Shown piece after piece: positions 33,321 to 46,463 of a stretch of DNA of 64,000 nucleotides. Both the position numbers and the translations under genes were made by a program. Position 1 is the first letter of the stretch. Every line of letters begins with the position of its first letter. The stretch spans positions 2,826,157-2,890,156 of the forward strand of contig NC_084687.1 in assembly GCF_028389875.1 (NCBI RefSeq). The letters run 5' to 3'. The notes below the pieces were generated by a model. The model did not search any database, was not told where the DNA came from, and saw only the letters and a list, made by a program, of their open reading frames with translations. Origin of the DNA: Rhea pennata (taxonomy: Eukaryota; Chordata; Aves; Rheiformes; Rheidae).

Positions 33321-36300
33321 AATGTGATCAACAGGCATTGCTTTGGGCAGCAGCTGGAGAGCATTGCTTGGAAGGGAATTTAGGAAGAGTTTAGCAGGCA
33401 TAGTCCCCTCTTGCAGAAGATGAGCACATCCTCAAGGAGCAGGACAGGAGAAGGAAGATATTTAGCCAAGTGCAGTGTAAGATTTTCATTTTCTTTGGTC
33501 TCCCTCCTTCCTCTAAAGAGGTGCACGGTACCCACCTCCAGCGTTTCCCCTTAACTCTGCCCACCTCAGCCTCTTTCTCCCCACCATCACAGGCTGGCTT
33601 CAGCCCCTGTAGTCCTCAGAGCACAACCACTCTGCATGGCCACACCATCACCTCTAGCCAGGCCAATTTCTACTGCTGGTCAGCCCAGCCCTCTCTCAAG
33701 GTCAAGGGCTCTAAGGTGAAGATCTCAAGAACCTCCACAGACCAAACTGAGTCAGAGTAGGGCACATGAGATACTCGCATTTTTTTTTCCACCCCCTCCT
33801 GCACACTGAAGCCTGGAGAGGTGAAAGGACCCAAGAAGCCTCTGGGGCTGGATTCAGCTCAGCTACCGGGTGTTGCTGTGCCCCAGGTGGTGTGGGGAGC
33901 CTCACCTGCAGCAGGGCTCCCAGAGAAGGCTGCATGGGGAGGGGGAGGGAAAGGAGAACAGGCTGAACTCATCAAGACATTCACAGACTGGCTTCCCTCC
34001 TCTCTGATTTTGTTTAAATTAAGCCATCTGCCCACATTAAATGGTAAATTATCTCAGCTGCTGCTTGTCTCTCCATGGGGAAACTAGCCAGAGAAAGAAG
34101 GGAAGGAGGGTGAAGACAGCAGAGCTGCAAAACAGGCTTTTGCTTGGGGAAAACATTGGTCCCATGGAGGTATGTGTCATTTCTCCTTCCATACCCTGGA
34201 GACCAGCTCTAAGCAAAGCAGGGGAGGTCACCTCTGTGGGATCATAGCCTGGCTCCTCTGGCCTTGGAGGAGGGCTGGAAATTGGTCTCTAATCTGCCTA
34301 ATCGAGTGGAGCACTTTGTGGTGTGACCTTCCTTGGCTCGCGTCCTTGGGAGTCCTGTTCTGGGCGGCACCGCCTGCTCCAGCGATGAGATAAGAGCCTG
34401 TGTCATAAATCTTTGGCTCGGTGGAACGAAGGGACTTCAGCGTAGCAGGGTGGCTGCTCTGGGGAACAGCTACTGGGGGCTAGAGGCAAGACAGGAGTGG
34501 GCTTAGCTTGGGGCTTCTGCTTGGTTTCTGGCTCAAACGGACCCTGTAAAGAGAGAAGCACATGATGGCCTGGCAGCTGAAGGATGTGTTTTTCACCATG
34601 TTATTTAGCTCAGCAAGACTTCTCTGTTGCTTGGGGATGTTCTCAGAGATGAAGCCATCTCCAGGCCCTGGGGAGTAGCTGGTGGGTGAGCTCCTAGTGG
34701 GAGACCCCTCTTCTCTTGGGTGGTTTGGAGCCAGTCCTAAACCTGTCTGCTTTTTCTCTGGACAGGCTGGCCCTCTTGCTAAAGAGGATGGAGGTGGGTG
34801 CCTGCATCCATCCTCCGGAGGCTGCAAAGAGCCAGGCGTGCAGGTGGTCTGGCCTCCTGCTAGCAGCATGGTGGTGACCCAGCCGGGCGCCCCAGCTGTG
34901 GGCTGCCCGTCTCCGGCACTGGATTTGGCTGTACTCAGTCCCCTCTGCTCTTGCCACACTGGATGGTCTCCCATGGCAACGTCACCACTCAGCAACACAC
35001 AAGTCTGCCACCTTGCCTGCTGGCCCCCCATACAGCACCCGATGCTATGACAACACCCCAAAAATAGCCATCCTCGCCATGCAGCTGTTGGGCCTGGGGA
35101 GGATGTGGGCTGGCCAGGAGGGACTTCCAGCATTTGCTGCCAGCTCCATGCTGAGACCTGGCTCTCATCATTTGTGTAACGAGCTCTGCAGCTTCTGAGT
35201 TGCTCCCCAGGGCTGGGTCAGGGAAGCACTGGGCAGCTGGCCACAGCTGCAGTGAGTTCTGCCGTAAGCTGGGGGCAACCAGTTAGCCCAGCAATTTGGC
35301 CTTGTCACGGGGGAGCAGACACGCTCCTAGGATCCTGCGGGAAGAGCAGTGGCACCCGCAGGACCTCCTGCATCTTGCAGGCTCCAGATGGCCCTCAGAG
35401 AGCAGCAGCCAGAACCGGCCGATGTGTGCTTGGCAGCCAGCCCCTCTGGCCCAACTCTGGACTGTGAAACGCTGCCTGCTTAGTCAGATTTGACTCAGAG
35501 AAGGCGAGCGCTGCGTGACAGTCCCTGCAGGGATACGGACTGGGGTGGCTGCAGGGGGTCTTTGCTTGAATACATCCAGTGTTCACAACTGCACTCCTGC
35601 CAAGGGACGTGCAGGAGGACTGCACCTGCCCTCTGCCACTGGCACCCTTTAGCAGCCCCTTAATGATGCAGGAGAGCATGGTTGGAAGAGGGAGACTGGG
35701 CCATTTTTTTTCCTTCTGGCTTTTTGTCGCACGTTTTCTCGCATCCCTCTTGCGGCTGCGTTGTTTTAAGCACAGCCGGAGCCAGGACCAGGCAGCGAAG
35801 CTCTGCTCTGCTTTGTGTGCCCAGCTCTGGCTTGCAGTGGCTCGGAGCGTCTGGACCAGCACCAAGAGCATCTGCAAGCAATTCATGTTTGCAGAAGCCG
35901 TATCAGATAGCTACAGCCGGCTTGGCTGGTTCGTGCGTGCGGAGTCGGCAGAAGGGCCCCGGCACCTGGGCCGTCCCCAGCCGCCAGCAGGAGCGCCGGG
36001 CGCTTCATTGCTATATGTAGCTCTTGGCGGCTGTGAGGCAGCTTGGTTAGATCCGGTGCGTGGGCCACGGCACTCAGCTGTGCTCACTGGGTGTAATGTT
36101 TTCCAAAGCTGTAGTGTCTCCCTTCCTTGTTTCAGTGGTCTCGTGGCCTTAGGCTTGCCCCCTTGGAGGCATTTTGGGGTCTCTTGCCTAGTTTGAGCTT
36201 GGCCCTGCTCTGATTGCCAGGGCCATAGTTTGCGGGTGCTATAACAGAGCAGGATCCCGCATTGGTCTGGTGCTGAAATGGGGGTGCACGAGTTGCCAGA

Positions 36301-39300
36301 GCACCTCAGGGCTGAATGTGCAATACGATTTATACAGGACTGTGGAGGAGAAGTGGTTTAACAGCGAGCTGCGTGCTTTCCCCTGCCCTCAGCTCTTCTG
36401 CCCCACGCTGCAGCCAATACCCAGGGATTTTTTTCAATAAAAGCAACTAAGACAAATACCACTGTGGGTCAAGCCTGCACTTGATTGTGGTGTGAGACAT
36501 GACTGCGGGTCCTCTCCTGTCCCACTGCAACATCAATCCCTCAGTCCGCAGTAAGCACTGGGGAGGAAGGGGCTGCCCCTGCTCCCGCGATGCCATTCGC
36601 CACGAACGCACTGCGAACGTGGCAGCAGCCGTCGTTGCCTCTCAGCAGACTGGTTGTCACTTGATTACAGGCAATCTGTGCCCCAGGGTCATTAAGCACC
36701 ATGAAAAAGAAACTACAGCTGGGGCTGCTTTCCTGGCACAGGGCAGGCACAGGCTGAACTTCTGCCTGGGACTGAGCTCCCCAGCCCCAGAGGCAAGACC
36801 TCAGTGGAGATCGATTTGTCTTCTGGTTTACGATGTGATCTCGACTGTGTTTTCTGACTAGTCGAGGGAGCCGGGTGAGTCAGCACTTTGCAAAGGCTGA
36901 GAGGGCGGCTGAGCAGCAGGGGAAGCGTGGAGAGAAAACTAACAGTGGGTTGCAGGTGAGGAAATTTGGGAAGGAAGGCAGCGAGAGCTGTTGGAAAGCC
37001 ACAGGAGAGGGCACCAAGGAAAAGTGAGGAGCGTTTCCCCCTCTCTTCTGCTGGAAATTAGCAGCTGATACTGCTGCTCCCTACTAAATCCACCCAAAGG
37101 ATCCCCATGACCAACCTAAGAAATGCCCAAATCAAAGCAATGGGGGTGAGGGAGTCTGCTGCAGAGAAGACAGCAGCCAGTGGGAGGGAGGGAGTGATGG
37201 AGCTGAGCACTGGGAGTTAATCGACTGTGCAAAGGACTGATGGTAAGGGCGAGGGGCAGAGCCTGAAGGGCAAATCGCACCTGCAGTGAAGATGAATGAG
37301 ATGTTTTCCCAAGATGAATGAGGGAGACTTTGCAAGGGCACCTGCTGGAGGCCTGGGCAGGAGGTGACAGAGGAGATGAAAGGGTTAAACTAATGAACCA
37401 GGTTCTTACCAGATTTTTCCAGCAAAGACTTGCTTGTTTGTTTATTTTTACACACACATGAAAATATCTTCCTTTGGAGGATCTGTGCATGCCTTGCATC
37501 TAGGAGGCCTTGGAGCCTAATTAGCTCTGGGGATGTGTGATTATCCACAGGTGTCAGAGGGAGGAAAAGAGATGCAAAGAAGCAAAATGGCTTGGCCCAA
37601 GGTGTAAAGAAAGTCAGTGGCAGGACTATGAATAGTCCTGCCGGCTCCTTAAAGCAGGTTGAGTGCTAGGCTGTGAGGGCTCCGGAAAGGTGAGAAGCCA
37701 GAAACCACCTTCTGCTTGCTAAAAGACTCACAAGAGGGAGGGATGTGCAACAGCAGCGGGGACATACTGGACTTGGCTTTTGAGCGAGGACTAAAGGCTG
37801 GCCCAAATCATCAGACCCAGGAGATGCTGTGAGCCACACAATGTAAAGAGAAGGATGGACAGATGCAGAAGTGACAGGCAGATGCTTGCCCTGAGCAGGA
37901 CCTGTGCTGAACGCTTGTGCTTCTTCTAATGCAAGATCAGAGAGGGGCTAAGAGCTGGCCTTTGGGAAGAAAAGCCCCAAAGCTTTCCTCAGGCTGCAAG
38001 TCTGCTCCTTCCCCGTTCCTGCTTCAGGTGTTCCCTCAGGTGTTCTGCCTGCAGAGTGGAAAATTTCACCCTGGCTGCTCTTGCCCCGGCTGGCAATTAG
38101 CAGCCCCTGAAGCATGAGGGTGGATAGTCCCTGATGCTGCTCTCTGCACTAGGCCGGCCCCAGCTGCTATTCTTGCTCAGATGTGTCTGTTCTTTTTTGG
38201 ATTGGCTTTTGTCTTCATTCAACCAGGCACCCCGTCTCCCAGACAGGAGAGATGAAAATGAGCTCTCTCATCCTCTGCGGAGAAGACGATCAGGGAGAGA
38301 GACAGAGGAAAAGTGAGGGAAATTAAGCAGAAATAGCTGCAGGGGTCATTTAAAAATATCCCCATGACTCCCTTAAAATATATACAGCAAGAATTCATAG
38401 CCTATGGCTGAGGGAGCTCCAGGCACCAAATGTACAAAGTCTTTTTGATAAAGACCCATGGGATCACACATAAGTTAGGGGGAAAGGAGGTTTGTAGGAG
38501 GGAGAAGGAAGAGATCTTATGTTGTGCTTGGGGTAGGAGGGTCCGGGGTGCTCTCTGCGATCTTCCCATGTCCGTGAGCCACCCTGACGTGGGATGAAGT
38601 CACAAATTGGTCTTTCAGGGCCTCTAAACCACGGTCCTTTTACTTCAATCTACTAGCTAGCCAAATCCAAGTCACCCACTGTTTGTGTAGGGTTGGCAGT
38701 GCAATGGCCCTTGGAGACCCCAGGGTTGCCAGAGTCCTCACCAGCCTGGGTGCAGCAGCTTTGCAGCGTTACCACCCAGTCCATAGCTGCTTTTCTTCCT
38801 CAAGAGTAAGCTGCACTGGTCCTTCTGCCTGAGCAAGAACTGCCTGATGAAGACCCTGGGTCCCACAGAGGCTGCAAGCAGGCTGAGAAGGTAGCAGGGC
38901 TGAGACAAGCCCTTCTGGAAGGGAACCGGTCCTGCTCTTTATCTCCGGGAACAGAAAGGGAGGAAGGTGCTAAACATGACGAAAATGCTGACGGATGGGA
39001 CGAAAGGGTGGCAATGTGTGGGATGAAAATGGTAATGAAATGCCTGTGTGCAGACAGCCCAGCGGCCAGCGTGTCCCTGGAAGGAGAAGAGGATGAAGCC
39101 TCTGTGGGGCCGATGCTTGGCTGGTTTAAAGGTCCAGGAGGTCCCAGTGGCACTACACCCCTTGCAACAGCTGGGCCAGACTGTTCACTTTGAGATCCCA
39201 AAGTGTTTTTCAGCTCTTGATGCTTTAGCAGTAAGAAGATCCCCTTGTTCTTAGGAGCATTTGGGGGTAAAGGAAGGCTAAAGGCCCCCTCCAGAAAGCA

Positions 39301-42300
39301 GCCCATGTTGCCCTGCTCCCAAGCCTGCCCTAGAAGCTGTGTGATCAGCCAGAGCCCATGAATTATTCACTGTTCCTCTGTGCCACAGAGGATCCCGTTA
39401 CGCTGTGGAAATGGGTCTCCTTGGGCAGTAAAGCCTTGCCCAGAGCTAGCAGATGGAAACCCAAGAGCCCAAGGGAATTAAATGTGCAGGTTCCTTCTTC
39501 AGGTCTGGTGATGCTCAGAAATGTGCCCAGGCTGTGGTAGCAAAGTCAGCCGGGCTTTTAGATACCAGCGGTGACTTTGGGGCCCTGACTGAAGTTTGCC
39601 GAGTGTCTCCTTACAGACCTGTGGTGTTTATTGATTGTCTCCTGCCTGAGTTCGCATCCCCTTCAGATTGTAACAGCTCTCCTCAAGCTGACAAACTGAG
39701 CCTCCCTGCTCCTCTGATTTCTTTTAATTGCTTTCTTCCCCTCCCTCTAGCAACATAAAGACGTGACAAAACCATGCTGGGAGTATTTGAACTGGGATGT
39801 GCTGGGGCACATTTTGCAAAAGCTGGTGCTTTGTGGAGGCAATGGAGCTGTCTCAGCTGATGAACCCTCTTTCCCCACTTGCCATGTGTGCATGGCAACA
39901 ACAACCCCTACCAGCACTGGAGCTGGTCAAAAGGAGATGGGAATCTGTTCATAGGTGATAGGGAAGAGAAATTGGTGTTGGGCTGCCCATGCATGGCAGT
40001 CTCCCTAGACTGGAGGGGTCTCTGTCATCTGGGCTCCTCACCTGCCACAGAGGGTGATGCACTTCAGCACGACACCCTTTCTGCTTGCAAAGCTGTTGGG
40101 ATGTAGGGAACATGTTGCAAAAACATGGTGTTTTCACCTTTAGAGCTGTAGAAAAGATGCCTTGATGTAACAGGCTATCCTGGAGGACTGGACGTGCTGC
40201 CCAGCATGATGTTGTTCACTCCTGCAGCAGCTGGACCTGCATCACAGGAAAGACATGAGACAGGACACCCTGGAGCCTAAATGGAGGTGGGGGACTTCTC
40301 ATCTCTGTGACACAGCGCTTGGCATTGCAGGGAATGAGGTGCTAATCCTTATGGTGCCGTAAAAGAGACACAAGGTGCCCTGTGAGTTGATTGACACATA
40401 GGACCATCTTCTCTGTACACTTGTGTAGACACTGGGCCCTCTGCAGGCTCCTGCTCAGCTTTAGTGTGTCCTCTCCCAGCTGCTGGTCCAAATGGGTTGA
40501 GAAACATCTCTTGCTGCAGGCTGTGTCCTTGCTTTCCTCCCCAGTGGGACAGCGGAGAAAGGGCCCTTGTCTCAGCTACTCAGAGCTGGGAGTCAGTGCT
40601 GCTGGTCGGCTTTTCACACTGCCTCTTCCTCCTAGAGCAAGCGCCACTCATCTTAAAAACATCATGCTTGGCTGTCATGTTATAGCTCAGAGAGGAGATG
40701 GGGGGCCTCTGCCCCCCCCATTTTCCTCATATCTCCCAATCTCTTGGGTGCCTGTCAGGTCTTGAATGGAGGCCAGGAGCCCCACCTGCTTATCAGTAAG
40801 GTTAGGAGCCAGGCCTCGGACATTTGGATCAGCTTGAGGTCCTCTCATCCAGAGCGGCCACCTGTTTGCCAGCAAGACACAGCTCGTGCAAGGATGCTGC
40901 AGCGCTCGCTCATCACGTCATGGCTGTGGCAGCGTGTCACTGTGCAGTCACATGGCAATGACTCGAGCAGAGGCTCCAGCCATTTAAAGGCATTGGCCAT
41001 CCTGGATCATTGTGAGCCTTGGCACAAGCACAGATGGGTTCGGTTCTTCTGGGCAACGCTGTTCCTCCCGAGGTAGGATGGTCTCACCTTTTTCTCCCCG
41101 TTTCTCCACCCAGAGTGATGATGGACCAGCTTGCTGTCCCTGGCATGCTCTTTCATCACAGGGTGTCTGAGTGGAGGATGATGATATGAAATCAGGCTCC
41201 TTCAAGCACAGTTAGTGACTGTAAGCCAGAAGCACTAGCTTGCAGTGGGCAAATGGACCGGGGATGGGACACTTTCCAACAGATCTGCAGCCCATGGATG
41301 TACCCAGCCTCTCTGGGTACCACTGAGCTTCCTTGGTTGGCATCCCTGCCCCAGGAGCAGCAGGGCCCTGCCTTGCTGCAGTGACCTGAGAAGAACTGCG
41401 CTGAGGGCTGCAAGGGCTTGGTGCTGCAGAGATGAGTATCCAAAATCAGGTGCCTCCATCCTGTATGGACATTAGTGCCCTGAATGTAGCCATCCTTGGA
41501 GCATCCTCAGGGAGGACAGCTGGGGCCTGGAAAGGGCAAGAGTCTGAGATCATGGAGAGAGCCTGGGAGCTTGCTTATGGGTTAATGCCCAAACACCAGT
41601 CGTCTTTTGAAAACTGGTCTTTAGTGAAGGACGTGGCCCTGCAATGCGACCTTGGATCCCCAGTCCCTGAGGCTGCCTTAATCCTCCCTGTACTTTGAAG
41701 GGTTATTCCTCCCTTTCCATTAATCTCTGAATATTAGGTGGAAAGTGAACAATTATTGTGCTAATGGCTCCATAAATTCCTTCATTACTTATTAAACTTG
41801 AGCACTCCTTGCTCAGCTGAGAAAAAGATAAAATGGTGATGAAAAGGGCTCAGAGGGTGGCAGGGGTTGCGCCAGGACAGAAGGCCCAAACTCCTTGGAG
41901 CAGGCCCCAGTCCGGGCTGCAGGCGGAGGGGCTGGATCAGGCCTGGGAATTCACGGGCTGCCGCTGCCCTCTGCCGGCAACAGAGCTGGGCCCGGGGGGC
42001 TCCCTGTTGGGACAGGCTGCAGCCTGGGCCTGGGGCTGTGATGAGGTCCTGGGAGCAGGAAATTGGGGAGCCCCGGGGTGGAGGGAGGGAAGGGAGGCAG
42101 CCACCTCCTGCACTCTTTCCATGATCCTCCGCTGGGGACCAAGGTTGTGCAGGGAGAGCGGGATGCTGACGACGATGCTTGTGGAGAAAGTATGCAGTAG
42201 GGAAGGGGTGAAGGGACTGTCTTGTTGGGGAGCTGCTGCAAAAGTCGTCCCCAGAGTCTTTGGGATGGTGCTGAACTGAGCTTGAGCAGGCAAGAAAGGA

Positions 42301-44800
42301 GCCTGGCTTTTGCTACCGGTTAACTCAAGTCAGTGCCTCGCTCCTGATTGACCTCGGAGTGAGGCGCAAGGATGCTGATCCCTGCCCTGTGCAGGGATGA
42401 GCTCCTGGTACCCAGAAGAACAAATGGGCAGTGGGACCAGTTCCTGCCTGACCCCTGCAGGTCAAGCGAGGAGTAAAACCCAGAGAAATTCCTTGTGGTT
42501 GACATCACACGTCCAGAGCAACTGTCACTATCTGGGCGTAATAGGAGAGGAGCTGATCCAGCAGATGGGACTGGCTCAGGACTTGAACACAACCCAACCC
42601 AAGTCCTCTGACACTGCCTCTCCATAAGACTGCGAGTGCATCCCAGCCACCTCCTGCTCAGCTGCAGAAAGAAATCGGCTCCCTCCCTGCTTTCCTCGAG
42701 GTGCTGGGAGCTGCCTTGCAGATCGGTCTGGGCCACTGCGGAGATCATTGCGAGAACTGCATTGACTAACCACGGAAAGCTTTCACCTCCCCTGCGCTGC
42801 GCTCAGGTCAAAGTGCAAGACAGCTCACTTCTGGGACGGCAGCTCGCGTCCCTGGAGTGCTCTTGTGGCATTGCTTAAGTGAAGCTAATGTATTTGGATG
42901 TCTCTAATGGCCAGCTGAGGTGCAAGCGCTTCATCTTCCTGCAAGTGCAGGAAGAAAGTTAGCCTGCTTGAATACCAAGCTGCAGAGGCCAAATACCTCC
43001 TCAGTCGAGGTACTCGCGAGTCTTCTGCCAGCGTGAATCAGAGGCACTCGGAGTGGTGATGGTTTGGGATGGAGCCTCTCCTCCTAGATCAGGTTGACAT
43101 ACTCGTCTAAGATCTTCCCAATCCAGACTTTGAAAATGAGACATACAGTTAAACTGCTAGAGAAAGGCTTTTGCAGAAAATGGCGAGTTTCTTTGGTTCT
43201 GCAACATCCAAGTATTATGCAGGATCAGTCCAAGTCTTCAAAAGGTCCTTGGATGCCCAACTCCCATTGACACCAAATGTAATTAGATGTTTATATCTAG
43301 GCCGTGGGCTCAGGGGCCATCTGGCACCTTAATTATTTATACATATATATAAACTCAGACAGTACTCTTTATCCAGTCTGGGCCTGGGGGGAGATTCCTG
43401 CTCATGCTGTATCATTTCTCATGGCCTGACAAAACATGCTCTTTTCCAGGGCTCTTTTTAGGTGCTGCATTTCCTTTCGCCAGTGCCAAAACTTGCTCTG
43501 AGAAGCCTCAGTCCCGCCGAACCGTCAGTGACCAGTTGCCTGTTGCAGAGATCTACATCTGACTGCGGCTGCCGCAGCAGTGGAAAAATCCAGGAGGAGA
43601 AGATTCCCCGCTTTGAAGGAGCGGGCTAAAAGGAGGATTGAAATCAGATTAAATGACAGACAGAAGGCACTGTCCCTTTGGTGATGTGTCCCATTGCTCA
43701 CCCAAGGTGTCTTTTAAACTATGAGTCATCAGCAGAGGAATTTCAATTTCTGTGTTTCACATACAAACTGAGGCACCACAAGGAAGCAGTTAGGACCTTG
43801 GCAGATTCTGGGGAGTTATGCAAGTCTGCATCATTTAACTGTTTAATGTGATGCATTTCCTTTCAAGCCAGTGGAACTGTTCCAGTTTTTACCAGATGCA
43901 CCCTCAAAGATGAGCCTGAAATAAGGTAATGTAGGTGTCCCCACATTCTCCTCACACCCCCAAATAAGGGTGGCCACGGAGTGAGACTCCTTGGTGCCTC
44001 GGTGATTCTCCAACAGAAGCCACGGGAAACCCAGAGGGAGAACCAGCTGCGAGGGGTATTTATGCTGGGTGTGGGTGCATCTGATGCAGACCAAAGCGGT
44101 GGGATTTTCTGTGTTAACTGGGATCTTCTGCTCCCCGAAGCATGTTACAGGCCAGGCCTCCCTTCTAAATTGATTGAATCCTGAGCCCCAGCAACGTTTG
44201 TGACAGCCTTGGTACTGGAACTGAGACGTTTCTGCAAAATGCTAACACCTTGATGGAATGGCATTTTTTTCAAGGCAGAAAAATAATTGCCAGAGCATGT
44301 TTGTTTGCTTGTGTCTCCCCAGGAAAGCAGCTTGAATTAGCCACAAGCAAAGGTTGCAATAAGCCTGTTTGATGGATTCTTGGATGATTCTGTGTTTCTA
44401 AGACACCCAATATTCCTCTGTGCCTGTGACTCTAGCCCTCTTTCGCATACCTCCGTATCACTTTATCTGGGTGATCCATACCCACCTAATTGTATCTGCC
44501 TTCCATATATTTTAAGATAATTATATCCGCATGAGCCGAGCTTCTGTATCACTGCAGGCCTGTCTCTGATACGCGTGTTAGGTTAACTCAGTGTCGTTAC
44601 AGAGGAAAATCTCATTTTCAGGAGCCCGACGTATATTTCAAACACAATTCCTCTCATTCCTCGGCCTATATTTAGATAGCTGCTATTTACCCACCATTTA
44701 AAACCCACCCACGGTTTCAGGAACCTCTGTGTACCATCGCTGTCAGAAGGCGATGATGTGACAGGGAGAAAAGCAGTCTAATGGCCTGCTATTAAAAAAA
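33321..44800. other. Intergenic region, no gene recognised
   Basis: About 11.5 kb of CpG-poor sequence between the CR1 element and the RBM15 promoter. Open frames reach about 217 codons (minus strand, 34480-35133) but resemble no protein and lack splice or start logic. AT-rich islands at about 43280-43430 and 44440-44720 hold TTATTTATA-like and GATA-like words and could be non-coding elements. I see no further repeat family. Confidence 0.55.
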
Positions 44801-45609
44801 ACTGACTCAAATCCCCTTCTGTTGGATCAAGACGTTCCCGGGGCGCTCTCCTCTTCCCGTGGGTGACACGGAGATCCAGGGGCGTTGCAGTCCGATACGC
44901 GGCGAGGCACCGCTGCGCTTTCTCCCGCGCAGGGTGGCGGTTACCCAGCGGGGCCGAAGCAGCGCTGCGTTAAACCCAGCTCTTCCTCGCGCAGTTGCAG
45001 GTCGGAGTTTTCCTCGGGCGTCTTCGAATTTCCAAACGGAGCATTTTGAGGGCAGCCAAAAGCAAAGTGTGGGTAACTTTCGGGCACCCACGGAAGGAAA
45101 AGCCGCGGGGCTGCGGAGGGGAGGCGGAACGAGGTTTGGGAGGCCGGCGGGAGGCAGCGGTAGCTCTTCCCTCGGGGGCGGCAGGGCCCATCGCCGCTGC
45201 GGGACACGTTTCCGCCTCTTATTTCGCAGGCAAAGGGGAAGCTCGGGTGGGAGCGGGAGGTGCCGGGGGCCCACGCGGCGGCACCCACCGAGCGGGAGCC
45301 TGGTCGGAGCCGCTTTGGTTACTGGAATTCGCTTCGCACAGACGGTTTTTGTGACAGAAAACTGCACACGGTCTGAACTTAACCAGTCACGAGCGTGACT
45401 ACCGGCTAATCACGGGGCCTCCCCCTCCGGCTGCGCCTGGCTTTGCGCCCTCGTGCCCCCGCCCTGCTCGCAGGCCCCCGCGGCGCCGGCCGCCGCCGCG
45501 GTCCCGCTCTGAGGAGAGCGGAGCAGCGCCGCGCCCCGGCCCGCCCCGCGCCCGCCGCCGCAGCGCCGCCGCGAACGCTCCCGGGGAACCACCCCCTCTC
45601 TCGCTGCAA

Positions 45610-46325
45610 CCAATCAAAGTCAGAGCAAGCGTGACTGACGGGCTCCTTAACCTATCCACGAGCCAAGCGGCTGCGCCCGATCAGATGCTTGGGGAGATTT
45701 TTTTCGCCCAATCATGAACGAAGGGTGGAGCTTGGGTAGCAGCCCGCGCTTCTTCGGGAGAGGCGTAGATTTCAGCCTATCAGAGCAGCAGAAGAAAGGT
45801 TACCAGTGGCCAATGAGGAAAGGGGGCGGGGTTAATGCAGCTCGCGAGAATTTGAGCGGAACGATCGGAACCCGCGTCTAAGCGACCGGACCAATGGGAA
45901 GCGGCGAGGCCAGGCCAGGACCGATACAAGTGGCAGGCCGGCGAGCCAATCAGAAAGAGGAGGTAAGTTCGCCCAATAGTCAATGAGCAGGGGCGGTCCC
46001 CTACCGTGGAACCGTTATGATTGACAGTACGGGCTGCCCAGTCAGAAGGCCGCTCTCGTTCCATCCGTCCACTAAGCAAACGGGGCGGGGAGAAGTGTGA
46101 GCGGGCAGTCTCTTTCCGCGCCCTCCTCCCGCAGCCCGCGGGGCCGGCCCGGAGAAAGACAGCCCGCTGGGCCAATCGGAAAGGGCAGAGAGGGGGGCAT
46201 GGGCGGGCCTTCCGCCAGCGAGGCCTGGCAGCGCGAGCGCCCGCCGCGCGCGCAGGGGGGGCGGGAGCTGGGGGTGACGCGGGCGCCGGCCAACGAGGGC
46301 GGCGGGCCCGCGTTAACCGGCCAAT
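45610..46325 (+). promoter_or_regulatory. RBM15: Array of eight CCAAT boxes (NF-Y sites), all plus strand
   Basis: CCAAT occurs at 45610, 45708, 45810, 45891, 45946, 45973, 46172 and 46321, all in the plus orientation; I saw no ATTGG in the same interval. Most have NF-Y-favoured flanks, such as CCAATCA or CCAATGG/A. Near-matches (CCTATCAG at 45776, CCAAC at 46290) lie between them. About 0.7 would be expected by chance per strand in 716 bases of uniform composition. NF-Y binding to RBM15 is inferred. Confidence 0.7.
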
Positions 46326-46364
46326 GGGCGCCGTGGGGGCGGGGCTCGTGGCCGCGGCGGCTTC

Positions 46365-46376
46365 CAAGATGGCGGC
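46365..46376 (+). promoter_or_regulatory. RBM15: YY1-type motif near the RBM15 start site
   Basis: CAAGATGGCGGC matches the YY1 motif that often lies just around transcription starts of CpG-island genes. It is 88 bases before the RBM15 ATG and suggests a start site near 46350-46380. Confidence 0.5.
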
Positions 46377-46386
46377 GGGTGCGTGA
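46369..46386 (+). CDS. Possible upstream ORF of RBM15 (5 codons)
   Basis: ATG inside the YY1 motif starts a frame of five codons (M-A-A-G-A) ending in TGA at 46384-46386. It is 95 bases before, and out of frame with, the RBM15 ATG. It matters only if transcription starts upstream of it; a start within or after the YY1 motif would remove it. Confidence 0.25.
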   Translation: MAAGA

Positions 46387-46463
46387 GCGCGGCGGGTCAG
46401 TCAGTCAGTGAGGCCGGCGGCGGGGAGCGGGGTCGGGCGGGGGGCGCCCCGGGGGCGGCCGCC

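Larger units (their letters stand above)
44810..46463 (+). promoter_or_regulatory. RBM15: RBM15 CpG-island promoter
   Basis: CpG-rich sequence runs from about 44.8 kb into the first coding codons of RBM15. It has several GC boxes (for example near 45824, 46082 and 46335-46344), an array of CCAAT boxes (separate entry) and a YY1-type motif at 46365-46376. No TATA box is near the start. This is the usual design of a broadly expressed housekeeping promoter. In mammals an antisense non-coding RNA starts near RBM15, so the island could be bidirectional, but nothing here proves that. Confidence 0.75.
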
